Assembly: GCF_007860075.1 (NCBI RefSeq)
Contig: NZ_SJPP01000001.1
Coordinates: 2,087,980-2,151,979, forward strand
DNA from: Symmachiella macrocystis
GTDB lineage: Bacteria > Planctomycetota > Planctomycetia > Planctomycetales > Planctomycetaceae
DNA length: 64,000 nucleotides
Reading direction: 5' to 3'
Of this stretch, positions 8,561 through 17,826 are shown piece by piece (position 1 is the stretch's first letter; each line of letters opens with the position of its first letter). The translations under genes and the position numbers were made by a program. The notes below the pieces were generated by a model. It did not search any database. It was not told the origin of the DNA and saw only the letters and a list, made by a program, of their open reading frames with translations.

Positions 8561-11500
8561 ATGGCGCTAAAATGACTCATCTCCCGCGCGCAGCAATCCT
8601 TTGCTGTGGACTGCTCGTCGCGATCTTGGCAGATGGCCAGTCGGTCACTGCGTCGCCGTCTCATCGTGACATCATGCAACAGGCGCATGTGGCCTACAAT
8701 GCAGGTCGTTTCCTGCAGGCCGAGCAATTGTTTCGGCAAGTCTACGATGAAACATCCGAACAAGACCCGCAGGACATTGCCACTCGCCGGATCTGTACGG
8801 AGCAATTGTTTGAGATCTATTATCGGTTGGGACATTACGATAAAGCCATCCAACTGGGGGTCGGATTGCGGACGGCGTTGGAAACAGCGGGAGAATCGAG
8901 CCGCCTGCGATCCACCGACATACGACTGGGTAAATGCTACTTCACATTGGCACATTACCGGCAGGCAGAACGTTTCTATCAGCAAGCGCTAGCACTCCAG
9001 GTCGATCGTCCGTTGGACCCGGTCCTGAAAATGGAGGGACTGGTGACGTTGGCTATGATCGCCGATCGTCTTGAAGAGCAAGACATCACAGACCGGCGCT
9101 GGCGGACGGCTGCAAATTTTGCAGAGACGATACTGCGCGACCATCGCGAGGCGTTGCCGCTGAGAGACCAAATCGTCCTGGGCCACAATTTGGCTCGGGC
9201 ACTTCGCAAAACGGGACAGGCCGAACAATCTGTCGCCCAGTTGCAATCACTCCTGAGATTATCCGCCACTCATGATTACGTACGAGGCCGACAAATACTA
9301 TTGGCCGAACTCGCAAATCAATACGAGGCGATGGGTGATCTCGGTCGTGCGATTGGTGCCCTGAAGAGCGCCTTGGCACTCAATACCAACGACAGTCTCG
9401 CGACTGCGATGTCTCGCGGCGATCTGTACAGCCAGTACTCGATTCTATTGAATCGCTATGGCCAATCCGACGCCGCGCGACAAGCCGCCGAACAAGCGGA
9501 ACAACTTTACAAAAACATCATTCAACATGCGGCCGGGAAAGGCCACGACTCGTTGGAGTCGATGAATGCATTTTGGAAGCTCAAAGACCTGCTGCGCTAC
9601 ACACAACAATACCGACAAGCGGTCGAATTGGTTTCGGATCAGCCCTGGAATTGGTCCAAGGACAGCCTACCGGCCTATCACCTCACCAGTGAGCGCGGCG
9701 CATTGCACGCAGCTGTTGGCTCCTATCCCGAGGCCCGCCGGTTTTTGACACAAGCTTTAAAGGTGCGACGGCAGCAGGATCCGCTGGACCTCAGCCAGTT
9801 GCCGCGCACTTTGAATAACTTAGCGCTCGTCGAACAGGCAACAGGCAATCTGGCCGAAGCCAACGCGCTGTGCGAAGAGTGTCTCCAACTCTACCAGCAA
9901 TACGCACTGCCGGAAGATCGCGATCTCGCTGAAACCTACAACCTGCTTGCGACCAACGCAGCCTTAGCCGCGAATTATTCCACAGCCGTGAGACTGTACC
10001 GCCGCGGCATCGAAATCTGCCGCAAGTGCGGCACAAAGGCGGACGGCCATCGCGGTAACTTATTGCTCAACCTGGCAAAAACCTACAAGTCCCAAGGTCA
10101 ATACGCCGAAGCGATTAAGCAATGTGAAGAAGCACTCACTATCGCCAAGTCGTCGGGGATGTCGTCCGCCAATTCGGTCAGCGAACCCGCGGTCTATTGC
10201 GCTTTGGCAACGATGTATACCGCTGAAGAGGATTTTGAAAAGACTCGAGAATTCGCCAATAAGACGCTGCAACTCTGCGAACAAATGAACGTCCCCGACG
10301 GCCCTGTGATGAGCTCGGCTCAACACTGCTTGGCGATTGTCGCACTGGTCGATAAGGACTATGCACAGGCCGATGCACTCTGGAAACAGGTTCTCCAGCA
10401 ACAACAAAAATTGGGACAACATGCCCTCACCGCGCGGAGTTATAACTATCTGGGTGCGACGGCGCAATTGCAGGGCGATTTGAAACAAGCAGAACAATCG
10501 TATCGGGCAGCATTGCATGTACTCGACGGCGATTCCGACACCTATCCCGTCATGCGATTCGTCAGTTTGTGGAAGCTGGCGCAGCTTCGGCACCTGGACG
10601 GTGATGAACTGGAATCGCGAGAATTGCTAGACGAAGCGATCGACATCGCCGAAGAGACTCGTGTCGATACGTATGGAGCAGAACAACATCGCGCTGACTT
10701 CTTCTCGCAATTTGCCCCCGCTTTTGACGCCGTATTTCACCTAAGCCTCCGCGACGGAGATTTCGCACAAGCCTTGGCCTATGCCGAACGAGGTCGCAGC
10801 CGCACGTTTCTTGACCAACTCAAATCAGCTGGTGTCGATCCCCGCCAGGGACTATACGGCACAGCGGATGAACCACTGTTGCAAAAAGAACAGAACCTCA
10901 AGCGCCGCATCAATCACGTGCGCTCCCAGGCACAACAGATGGCCGAGTCGGATGCCACCAGTGAAGAGACCCAACTACTCGTGGCCGAGTTGCAACACGC
11001 CCAAGATGAATATGCCAAAATCTGGCATCAGATTCTCGATGCCAGTCCTCAATACCGCAATCTGCTGGTCAAAAACCTAAACCAATGGAGCCAACTGCAA
11101 CGCGAAGTGGTCCGTCCGGGAACGATGCTGTTGTACTACTATTTGGGCCGCAGTCGCGGTTATTTGGTGGTTATCGGCGACCAAATGAAACAACCGGAAG
11201 TCTTTATGTTGGACATCCCGGTCGGATATCACGTGAATGCAAACGTGGTCACAGCACGGCAACAGCGCATGGCGTTGTCGACTCGCGGACTGAAACGACA
11301 GCGTGTTAATATCCCCACCCCCGCCGGGATCCAGGTTACTAAAAAGCCTTTGCCATTAACCCGCGCCCGCGCAGACGTGTTAGTCGACAACTACCTGCAA
11401 TCGTTGATGGTCGACGGGGTCGAGTCTGTGCGCGGTGTCCGAAGAAAACGCATCAAAAAAGAGGAAGATGCATTCGGACCAAGTTCCACAGCCATGGCCG

Positions 11501-12507
11501 ATATTCTATTGCCGGCAGCGGTACGGGATCACATTCGTCAATCGAAGCCCGACCGGCTGATCGTTGTTCCGGACGGTGCGCTGCATAAACTTCCCTTGGA
11601 AGCATTGGTGCTTAGCGATAAACCGCAACCGCGGTATGTCTTGGATGAATTTCCGCCGATTTCATATGCTCCTTCCGCGGGTGCCCTGGCCGCGCTCGTA
11701 GCGCAGCCGCGCAACGATACGCGCGGTGCTGCGACCTTGCTTACGATCGGCGATCCGGCCTATCCGCTTTCAAATCGTTCTCAGAAATTAGTAGCTGCAG
11801 CCGATCCGATTGGCAGTGACTATCTCGGCATGCGGGGCCAAGTCGACCGGTTACCGAACACCGACGCGGAAAGTCGTCGCGTCGCTAGCCTGTTTGACCA
11901 GAAACGCGTGACTGTGCTGCGGGGTGAGCAAGCGACTGAGACCAACGTGCTGGCAGCATTGCCGGGGCAACGTTATTTGCACTTTGCCGCTCATGCGTTC
12001 GTTGACCAACAGCATGGCAACCTGTTGGGAGGCATTCTGTTAACGCCGCCCCACAATGCGTCGGATGCAAAACAGTCTGACGGTGTGCTGGCGCTGAATG
12101 AAATCTATACCTTGAAACTCAACCAATGCGAGTTAGCTGTACTCAGTGCCTGTGAAACCAATGTCGGTCCGGATGGAACGATGGAGGCTGGCTTTAGCCT
12201 GGCACGCGCCTTTTTCAAAGCGGGTGCGCGGCGCGTGGTTGCCAGTCACTGGACGGTCGAAGATGAGTCCACCTCGGAACTGGTGGGAGAATTCTTTGAA
12301 GAGATGGCCAATCAGTCCAAATCGGATCAGCCGGTCAACTATGCCAAAGCATTACAAACAGCCCGCCGCCGCGTCCGTAATAATTCCCGGTGGTCTCACC
12401 CCTTCTTCTGGGCACCGTTCGTATTGATTGGTCCTGGCGTGGAAGATCCGTCGGTCCCTCAACGGCCGCTCTCACACGACGGATTGGGCGACTTATCGCG
12501 AAAATAA
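8557..12507 (+). CDS. secreted TPR-CHAT caspase-like protein
   Basis: A 1316-residue protein whose ATG overlaps the TGA of the surface-protein gene by four bases, implying translational coupling. A signal peptide covers about residues 9-32. Residues ~35-720 are tetratricopeptide repeats, with several Y-x-x-A-x-x-x-x-x-x-A-L units. A spacer follows, and the C-terminal ~350 residues are a CHAT domain. The predicted catalytic dyad is present: H1146 in H-F-A-A-H-A and C1199 in L-S-A-C-E-T, with the S-H-W-T-V block after it. CHAT domains are clan-CD peptidases related to caspases and separase, and activity often depends on the partner bound by the TPRs. The coupled surface protein is a candidate partner or substrate by position only. 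Confidence 0.92.
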   Translation: MNGAKMTHLPRAAILCCGLLVAILADGQSVTASPSHRDIMQQAHVAYNAGRFLQAEQLFRQVYDETSEQDPQDIATRRICTEQLFEIYYRLGHYDKAIQLGVGLRTALETAGESSRLRSTDIRLGKCYFTLAHYRQAERFYQQALALQVDRPLDPVLKMEGLVTLAMIADRLEEQDITDRRWRTAANFAETILRDHREALPLRDQIVLGHNLARALRKTGQAEQSVAQLQSLLRLSATHDYVRGRQILLAELANQYEAMGDLGRAIGALKSALALNTNDSLATAMSRGDLYSQYSILLNRYGQSDAARQAAEQAEQLYKNIIQHAAGKGHDSLESMNAFWKLKDLLRYTQQYRQAVELVSDQPWNWSKDSLPAYHLTSERGALHAAVGSYPEARRFLTQALKVRRQQDPLDLSQLPRTLNNLALVEQATGNLAEANALCEECLQLYQQYALPEDRDLAETYNLLATNAALAANYSTAVRLYRRGIEICRKCGTKADGHRGNLLLNLAKTYKSQGQYAEAIKQCEEALTIAKSSGMSSANSVSEPAVYCALATMYTAEEDFEKTREFANKTLQLCEQMNVPDGPVMSSAQHCLAIVALVDKDYAQADALWKQVLQQQQKLGQHALTARSYNYLGATAQLQGDLKQAEQSYRAALHVLDGDSDTYPVMRFVSLWKLAQLRHLDGDELESRELLDEAIDIAEETRVDTYGAEQHRADFFSQFAPAFDAVFHLSLRDGDFAQALAYAERGRSRTFLDQLKSAGVDPRQGLYGTADEPLLQKEQNLKRRINHVRSQAQQMAESDATSEETQLLVAELQHAQDEYAKIWHQILDASPQYRNLLVKNLNQWSQLQREVVRPGTMLLYYYLGRSRGYLVVIGDQMKQPEVFMLDIPVGYHVNANVVTARQQRMALSTRGLKRQRVNIPTPAGIQVTKKPLPLTRARADVLVDNYLQSLMVDGVESVRGVRRKRIKKEEDAFGPSSTAMADILLPAAVRDHIRQSKPDRLIVVPDGALHKLPLEALVLSDKPQPRYVLDEFPPISYAPSAGALAALVAQPRNDTRGAATLLTIGDPAYPLSNRSQKLVAAADPIGSDYLGMRGQVDRLPNTDAESRRVASLFDQKRVTVLRGEQATETNVLAALPGQRYLHFAAHAFVDQQHGNLLGGILLTPPHNASDAKQSDGVLALNEIYTLKLNQCELAVLSACETNVGPDGTMEAGFSLARAFFKAGARRVVASHWTVEDESTSELVGEFFEEMANQSKSDQPVNYAKALQTARRRVRNNSRWSHPFFWAPFVLIGPGVEDPSVPQRPLSHDGLGDLSRK

Positions 12508-12762
12508 CGCTTACAGCACTCGGAAAAACCCCCTGCATCGAGCGGCTCACTATATCGATTTCCGCATACAACCGCTGCTTTTCCTACGATTACGATTCAC
12601 AACCACGGAAACTTACGCAGAGAGTTTGCTTAGAAGCATTTCGCGAGCCACACTTCAATGTATGGCTGGAAAATTGTGCCGACATTCCGTCGGAATCGTT
12701 GCGGTGGATTGTCCCGGTTGACCTTTCCAGAAACTGCGGATCGTTTCCCAGAGTAGCTCGTC
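12508..12762. other. intergenic spacer
   Basis: No gene is supported here. The overlapping frames that cross it are not protein-like. It may hold the terminator of the CHAT gene and a promoter for the FHA-EAL gene, but I see no clear stem-loop with a T run. Confidence 0.4.
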
Positions 12763-13860
12763 ATGACAACTCAAATACTACCCGCAACTGATCAAGAACT
12801 TTGGTTCTTGGAAGGGCTCATCGATCAGCGCGATCGGGTGCAACATATTCCAATCAACTCGGTCCCGTTTCGCATCGGTCGCTCCGCCGAGCTGGGGCTC
12901 TGCTTGCCCTCTCCCGCGGTTTCCAAAGCACATGCCGAAATTGTATCGGTAGGAGATAAACTCTTTCTCCGAGATTTGGATAGCACCAATGGAACATTCG
13001 TCAACGGCCATCGCGTCGCCGGGACGACTCCGATTGGCGAAGGAGACTTGATCCAATTCGCCACAATCGATTTCCGAGTGAAACGTGAAGCCGCAAAGAG
13101 CTTTAACAATACCATTTCAGATTCCTCGTGCGACCTGAGTGGGATGCTGGCACGGTTTCACAACCTGATGTCTTCCCGCGCGGTCGTTCCGGTATTTCAG
13201 CCAATCATCGCATTCGCCGACAAGAGCGTCATCGGATATGAAATCCTGTCGCGGAGTCGGATCGATGGTCTGGAAACTCCACGTGACATGTTTCTGGTGG
13301 CCGAACGACTGCACTTGGCCGCGGAATTGAGCACGATGCTACGCTGGGAAGGGGTGCGAACCGGCGATCAAATCATTCCCGCGACCAACTTGTTTATTAA
13401 CACACACCCGTGTGAAAAAATGACGCTAGGACTGCTCGACAATTTGCGTGAACTCCGCGAACGATTTCCCCAGCGGCCATTAACCATTGAGATTCACGAA
13501 GGTGCTGTCACAGATTTGGAGGAGATGCAAACGTTCCGGGAGGCGATCACCGACCTAAATATTGGGTTGGCCTACGACGACTTCGGCGCCGGGCAGACGC
13601 GATTGCTCGACCTAGTTGCGGTTCCCCCCGATTACCTCAAGTTCGACATCAAACTCATTCGCGACATCCATCTCCACCCGCAACAGCAACAAATGGTCGA
13701 ATCGCTGGTCACGATGGTTCGTGATTTCGGAATCGCCGCTCTGGCTGAGGGGATTGAGCGCCCCGAAGAAGCTGAAATCTGTCAGCAAATCGGGTTTGAT
13801 TTCGCGCAAGGGTATTTCTTCGGCCGCCCGATGCTGGTCGACTCCGTCCCGGTTGCGTGA
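12763..13860 (+). CDS. FHA-EAL fusion, probable cyclic-di-GMP phosphodiesterase
   Basis: This 365-residue protein has no signal peptide or membrane segment, so it is cytoplasmic. Residues ~25-105 are an FHA domain with F-R-I-G-R-S, S-K-A-H-A-E and D-S-T-N-G-T-F-V-N-G, the phosphothreonine-binding pattern. Residues ~130-360 are an EAL domain. The metal and catalytic positions look intact: Y-E-I-L-S-R for the EAL motif, the Asn in N-T-H-P, E-I-H-E, Y-D-D-F-G-A-G, the Lys in F-D-I-K, A-E-G-I-E and the Gln in A-Q-G-Y. The EAL family hydrolyses cyclic di-GMP to pGpG. An FHA input suggests control by Thr phosphorylation, and the kinase encoded upstream is one possible partner (inference). Confidence 0.9.
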   Translation: MTTQILPATDQELWFLEGLIDQRDRVQHIPINSVPFRIGRSAELGLCLPSPAVSKAHAEIVSVGDKLFLRDLDSTNGTFVNGHRVAGTTPIGEGDLIQFATIDFRVKREAAKSFNNTISDSSCDLSGMLARFHNLMSSRAVVPVFQPIIAFADKSVIGYEILSRSRIDGLETPRDMFLVAERLHLAAELSTMLRWEGVRTGDQIIPATNLFINTHPCEKMTLGLLDNLRELRERFPQRPLTIEIHEGAVTDLEEMQTFREAITDLNIGLAYDDFGAGQTRLLDLVAVPPDYLKFDIKLIRDIHLHPQQQQMVESLVTMVRDFGIAALAEGIERPEEAEICQQIGFDFAQGYFFGRPMLVDSVPVA

Positions 13861-13971
13861 GCTGCCCACAGTGGCTCTGCTTGATTGCTATCGCCGCGCA
13901 ATTGTATCATCGTGCCATCGCGCTGAAGTTGCGCGGCTGAGTTTGTTCCCCGCCGCCGGAACCGTTGCTGC

Positions 13972-14967
13972 ATGGACATTGACGTTGAGATTCCCGATCT
14001 GCCGGCCGCGTTGCGGGATTTGATAGCCCAGATTCCACCGGGCCGCGTGACGACCTATGGAGCATTGGCTGCGGCGCTAGGTAGCGATAGCGCAACCCGC
14101 TGGGTCGGCAGTTATGTCCTGGATCCGTTAGTCGCAGCCGCATTGCCAGTACACCGCATTGTCCTCGCCGCTGGCGAACTGGGTTTGTACTATACGGGGG
14201 ACGCGGCCGACAAATGCCTTCGATTGCAATCCGAAGGAATCGAAGTCGAGAAAGATCGCATTGAGTTACCGCGGTGGTTTTTCGATGGCTTTCAATCATC
14301 ACAGCCGCTGCGGACATTGAGCGCACTGCAAGAGGACTACACCAAGCGACTGCAACTGACGCGTCCTGCGGCGCGACCGCAAACCGTTGGCGGCGTGGAT
14401 CTCTCTTATATCACTGACGGGAGAGCCGTCGCCGGATACGCGTTGATCGATGTGGCCACACGCAAATTGTTATGGTCGACCACCCTGACTGCGGAGGTCG
14501 CGTTTCCGTACATCCCTACGTTTTTGTCCTTCCGGGAATTGCCCTTGTTGTTGCGGTTGTTGGATCAAGTCCGCCGGGAGGATCGCATGCCGGATCTGGT
14601 CTTTGTCGATGGCAACGGTGTCATGCACGACCGCCGCATGGGCATCGCCTGTATGTTGGGTATTGCCGCTGACGTGGCAACGGTGGGGATCAGCAAGAAA
14701 TTATTGTGTGGCCAAGTTGAGACCGATGACATGGCGCATCGCGAAGCGCGTCCTGTGGTGGATGGCGAAGAAGTTTTGGGGATGGCGCTCAAATCGCGGA
14801 ACAGCTCGAAGTTGATTTATGTTTCCCCGGGGCATCGCATCGATTTTGCCACCGCCTTAGAAGTCACGCAAAGCCTGCTGGCTGGCCATCGTCTTCCAGA
14901 ACCGACTCATTGGGCCGATAAACTAAGCCGCGATGAAGTCCGCCGCATTTCCGCCGCTCAGTCGTAG
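13972..14967 (+). CDS. alkyltransferase-like domain fused to endonuclease V
   Basis: A 331-residue fusion. Residues 1-~95 match the DNA-binding domain of O6-alkylguanine-DNA alkyltransferases, with G-R-V-T-T-Y-G-A-L-A and R-W-V-G. The acceptor motif P-C-H-R reads P-V-H-R, so the acceptor cysteine is Val60. That makes it an alkyltransferase-like (ATL) module that could bind but not repair alkylguanine. Residues ~110-325 match endonuclease V, with G-G-V-D-L-S-Y (D143), the Y-I-P-x-x-L-S-F-R-E block (E189) and V-D-G-N-G (D213), which correspond to the metal ligands of the family. Endonuclease V cuts near deoxyinosine in DNA, or inosine in RNA. The frame is continuous with no sign of a sequencing frameshift. 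The start ATG lies 111 bases after the FHA-EAL stop. Confidence 0.9.
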   Translation: MDIDVEIPDLPAALRDLIAQIPPGRVTTYGALAAALGSDSATRWVGSYVLDPLVAAALPVHRIVLAAGELGLYYTGDAADKCLRLQSEGIEVEKDRIELPRWFFDGFQSSQPLRTLSALQEDYTKRLQLTRPAARPQTVGGVDLSYITDGRAVAGYALIDVATRKLLWSTTLTAEVAFPYIPTFLSFRELPLLLRLLDQVRREDRMPDLVFVDGNGVMHDRRMGIACMLGIAADVATVGISKKLLCGQVETDDMAHREARPVVDGEEVLGMALKSRNSSKLIYVSPGHRIDFATALEVTQSLLAGHRLPEPTHWADKLSRDEVRRISAAQS

Positions 14968-15036
14968 CACTCACTCGGCCCACTGACTATTCGGTTGCGG
15001 AGTCATCCCCAGTGCGGATTCATCTCCTGGGGCAGG

Positions 15037-17823
15037 CTATTCATCGGCTGCGGGCTGCGCGTCGGCTGGTGGGTCTTCGCCGGGCAGTTTTCCAGAAATG
15101 ACTTCTTGGAGAGCTTTGCGCAATTGTTCTCCGAATTGCGGTCCCCCGCCGACGAACAGCCGCACAATTTTTCCGTCTCGGTCGATGATCACCGTCTGTG
15201 GGATGGATGTGGCGGAATACTTGTCCGCGACTGCCCCATCTTGGTCCAACGCAACTGTCGGCGACAACTTCAGGCGTTCCAACGTTTGACGGATCCGTTC
15301 GGGATTTTCTTCCAGGTTTACGGTGACCAATTCGACTTGTTGTCCCTCGAACTCGCGTGCCACGCCGTCCACTTGCGGCATCGCCTGCATACACGGACCG
15401 CACCAAGTGGCCCAGAAATCGAGCACGATGATTTTCCCTTTCTGGTCCGCGAGGTGAAAGTCGCCCCCTTGCATGAGCTTTAAGGTAAAGTCGGGTGCCA
15501 TTTCACCCACCAACGAGGAGTCCAGGCCGGTATTTTGCGCGCCCGACGCGGACAGGTAGCTGGGTTCGACGGCGTGCTTGAGTTTCCATTGATGGTAGGT
15601 CAACTTGGATGCCGCCTCTTCGATGGCATCGCCGAAGATCAATTGATCGACAAGCTTCAGCTCGACCTGGCATTGCCCCAACACATCGCTGGTGCCCGAA
15701 ATCGTTGCATTGGCCACTGCGTCTGGTTCGAAGGTCAGCCGGGAGTTGTCACTCCGCATGGTTTGCACCCGTAATTTGGTAAGCGGTTTCGCAACCGGGT
15801 CTTCGTCAGCCGATTCATCGAGATTCAGGTCATCACCATGCAACCAAATGATACGCGAAACATATTCGCGGCGAATCTTCTTGGTTTCCAACCGGACTTC
15901 GACGGTGAGGTATTCCTCGTCCATGTCCAAGATCCGTGCTCGCAAGTAGTCCCCTTTGATTGACCGAATCATGTGCGTGGGAGGATTGTGTTTTTGCATG
16001 CGCGGCAACGTTAACAACCGCTCCCGCTTTTTCTTGCTGAATTTAATCGTCGATTGCGCTCTGATAAACTCCACGGCTTTGACTTTTTCGTTGGGTACAA
16101 ATTTGGCGTCGGTCATCGTCGAATCGAAGTAGACCCCCTTTTCGTCAATGCGCTTCACCTTACCGGGAATCACATCCCCGGTATAAAGATGTATGGCTCG
16201 TCCGGAGGGTCCCGAGACCGCGCCCGCTGGATTTCCGGTGGAAAGTTTTTCGATCACGCCTCCCCAAAAACCGCGCCGCTGTCGGACCACTCGTCTTCGC
16301 TGCTGCTGCACCTGTTTTTTCGGTTGCGGCGGCGGGGGATCGCGATAGACGATTCTTCCGGAAACCTCTGCTCCAAGTGGGCTGCTGGAGAGCCCTTCCC
16401 GCGGATGAAACATCAGGCAACTGCCATCGGCTTTCACCTGAGCGTCGACCAAGTAGCCTCGTAGGCGAAGACCGGGGATCTCTAATCGACCTTCGCGTTC
16501 TTCACGAGCCTGCGGAGGTAGTTGCTTGATACTGGAAGCGAGTGAATGCAAATCCGTGGCAGGAAACACGAGTTCGTTTTCGATACCCGGGGATTTGATG
16601 GACACCTTGCCCTTTTCGATTTTGACAATCGACCCGCTAATGCGATTGTTGTCGGGAAAAATCGCGCTAATCACACGCGGTTCCTCGGGCGTCTCAGCGG
16701 GCATAGAGAAACTGACAGCTTGGCCTTCTTTGATACGGACCGGTTTGTCATCTCTGAGCATAATGAATTCGTCTGTGTCCGCGTCATAAGATTGCACAGT
16801 GCCGTTGATGATTGTGCCATCGGCAAGGTGGGCGCGCGATGCATTCCCCTGGACATCATGGGGGGCTTCACCATTCCATTCCGTAATCCGCAAGCGGTCC
16901 AATCTTAGGTCGCCGCGTTTGTTCATCACGCGCAATCCGGAGAGCGTAAAAGCGGCGGGGGAGTTTGACTTGGCGACTTCCAGATCTCCCAACCGACGGC
17001 CGTCAGCCGTATAGGCAAAGATGCGGTTTTTTTCTTGGTCAAGATAAATCTGCAAATGCAATTGCCCGCCACCGGCTTTGAGTTTGAGCAGCGACGTGAC
17101 GTCGACCTCGTCATCGGTTTCGCGCATTAAGACCAAGTCCTGTTCCCAGACTTCGAGGCGAAACGCTTGTTGGATATTCTTGGGGTTGTCATCGACACCC
17201 AGCGCGATCACAAAGTCGGCTTTTTTCTTCCAGGAGATTTCCAATTCAATGCCGGCGCGGCTCGGAATTTCCAGATCGCGCTGCAAGAAGGCGTCCTGGT
17301 TGTTCGTGACCAATTGCCCCCCTTCCTCTGTCCATTTGGCTTTCTCGCCGGAGTGATCCCAGCCTCCCAAACCGCTGGGGCCTTGCCAGACGACCTTGGC
17401 GCCTTCGCCCCAACTGAGAATCCGGCGGATGTGACTGCGGGCGATCTTGAGTTTGCCAAACCGCGTCGAGTCAAGCACCATATCCGTCGGAGACAAGCTG
17501 ACCAATTCGCCGAACAGTTGGTCACCGCCGGCAAGCTCCACGCAATAAGAGCCCTTCGGTGCGGGCCGGTCGAGGCCCACGGGAAAATGTACCGAAACCA
17601 CCCGCCCAGCGGGAAAGGTCAACGGCTTTGTAAATGGCGGCGAATTCCAGGTCACGACATCGGGCGTCGCGGAATCGCCCAGGCTGCCGGTCATATAGTC
17701 GCCGCTTGCCAATCGCAAAATGGCATCTTCGCGAACATCATCCGCGGCGCACAGCGATCCGCCCAAACCGGCGAGGGCCGATAAGCACAATATCGACGTC
17801 AAAACAACGCTTTTAAAAGTCAT
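15037..17823 (-). CDS. secreted protein with beta-rich repeats and C-terminal TlpA-like thioredoxin domain
   Basis: A 928-residue protein. A signal peptide spans residues ~1-27, ending L-C-A-A-D. The long middle has several units of the form G-D-x-x-x-G-x-V followed by D-x-x-x-V-x-F, resembling small Sm/SH3-like barrels repeated about four times. One linker is rich in Gln/Arg (about residues 500-530). The C-terminal ~150 residues are a TlpA/ResA-type thioredoxin fold with W-C-G-P-C (C808 and C811) and a cis-proline region S-I-P-Q-T. TlpA-like proteins reduce disulfides outside the cytoplasm. The gene sits at the 3' end of the minus-strand block, four bases after the preceding gene stops. Confidence 0.85.
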   Translation of the reverse strand: MTFKSVVLTSILCLSALAGLGGSLCAADDVREDAILRLASGDYMTGSLGDSATPDVVTWNSPPFTKPLTFPAGRVVSVHFPVGLDRPAPKGSYCVELAGGDQLFGELVSLSPTDMVLDSTRFGKLKIARSHIRRILSWGEGAKVVWQGPSGLGGWDHSGEKAKWTEEGGQLVTNNQDAFLQRDLEIPSRAGIELEISWKKKADFVIALGVDDNPKNIQQAFRLEVWEQDLVLMRETDDEVDVTSLLKLKAGGGQLHLQIYLDQEKNRIFAYTADGRRLGDLEVAKSNSPAAFTLSGLRVMNKRGDLRLDRLRITEWNGEAPHDVQGNASRAHLADGTIINGTVQSYDADTDEFIMLRDDKPVRIKEGQAVSFSMPAETPEEPRVISAIFPDNNRISGSIVKIEKGKVSIKSPGIENELVFPATDLHSLASSIKQLPPQAREEREGRLEIPGLRLRGYLVDAQVKADGSCLMFHPREGLSSSPLGAEVSGRIVYRDPPPPQPKKQVQQQRRRVVRQRRGFWGGVIEKLSTGNPAGAVSGPSGRAIHLYTGDVIPGKVKRIDEKGVYFDSTMTDAKFVPNEKVKAVEFIRAQSTIKFSKKKRERLLTLPRMQKHNPPTHMIRSIKGDYLRARILDMDEEYLTVEVRLETKKIRREYVSRIIWLHGDDLNLDESADEDPVAKPLTKLRVQTMRSDNSRLTFEPDAVANATISGTSDVLGQCQVELKLVDQLIFGDAIEEAASKLTYHQWKLKHAVEPSYLSASGAQNTGLDSSLVGEMAPDFTLKLMQGGDFHLADQKGKIIVLDFWATWCGPCMQAMPQVDGVAREFEGQQVELVTVNLEENPERIRQTLERLKLSPTVALDQDGAVADKYSATSIPQTVIIDRDGKIVRLFVGGGPQFGEQLRKALQEVISGKLPGEDPPADAQPAADE

Positions 17824-17826
17824 GGC

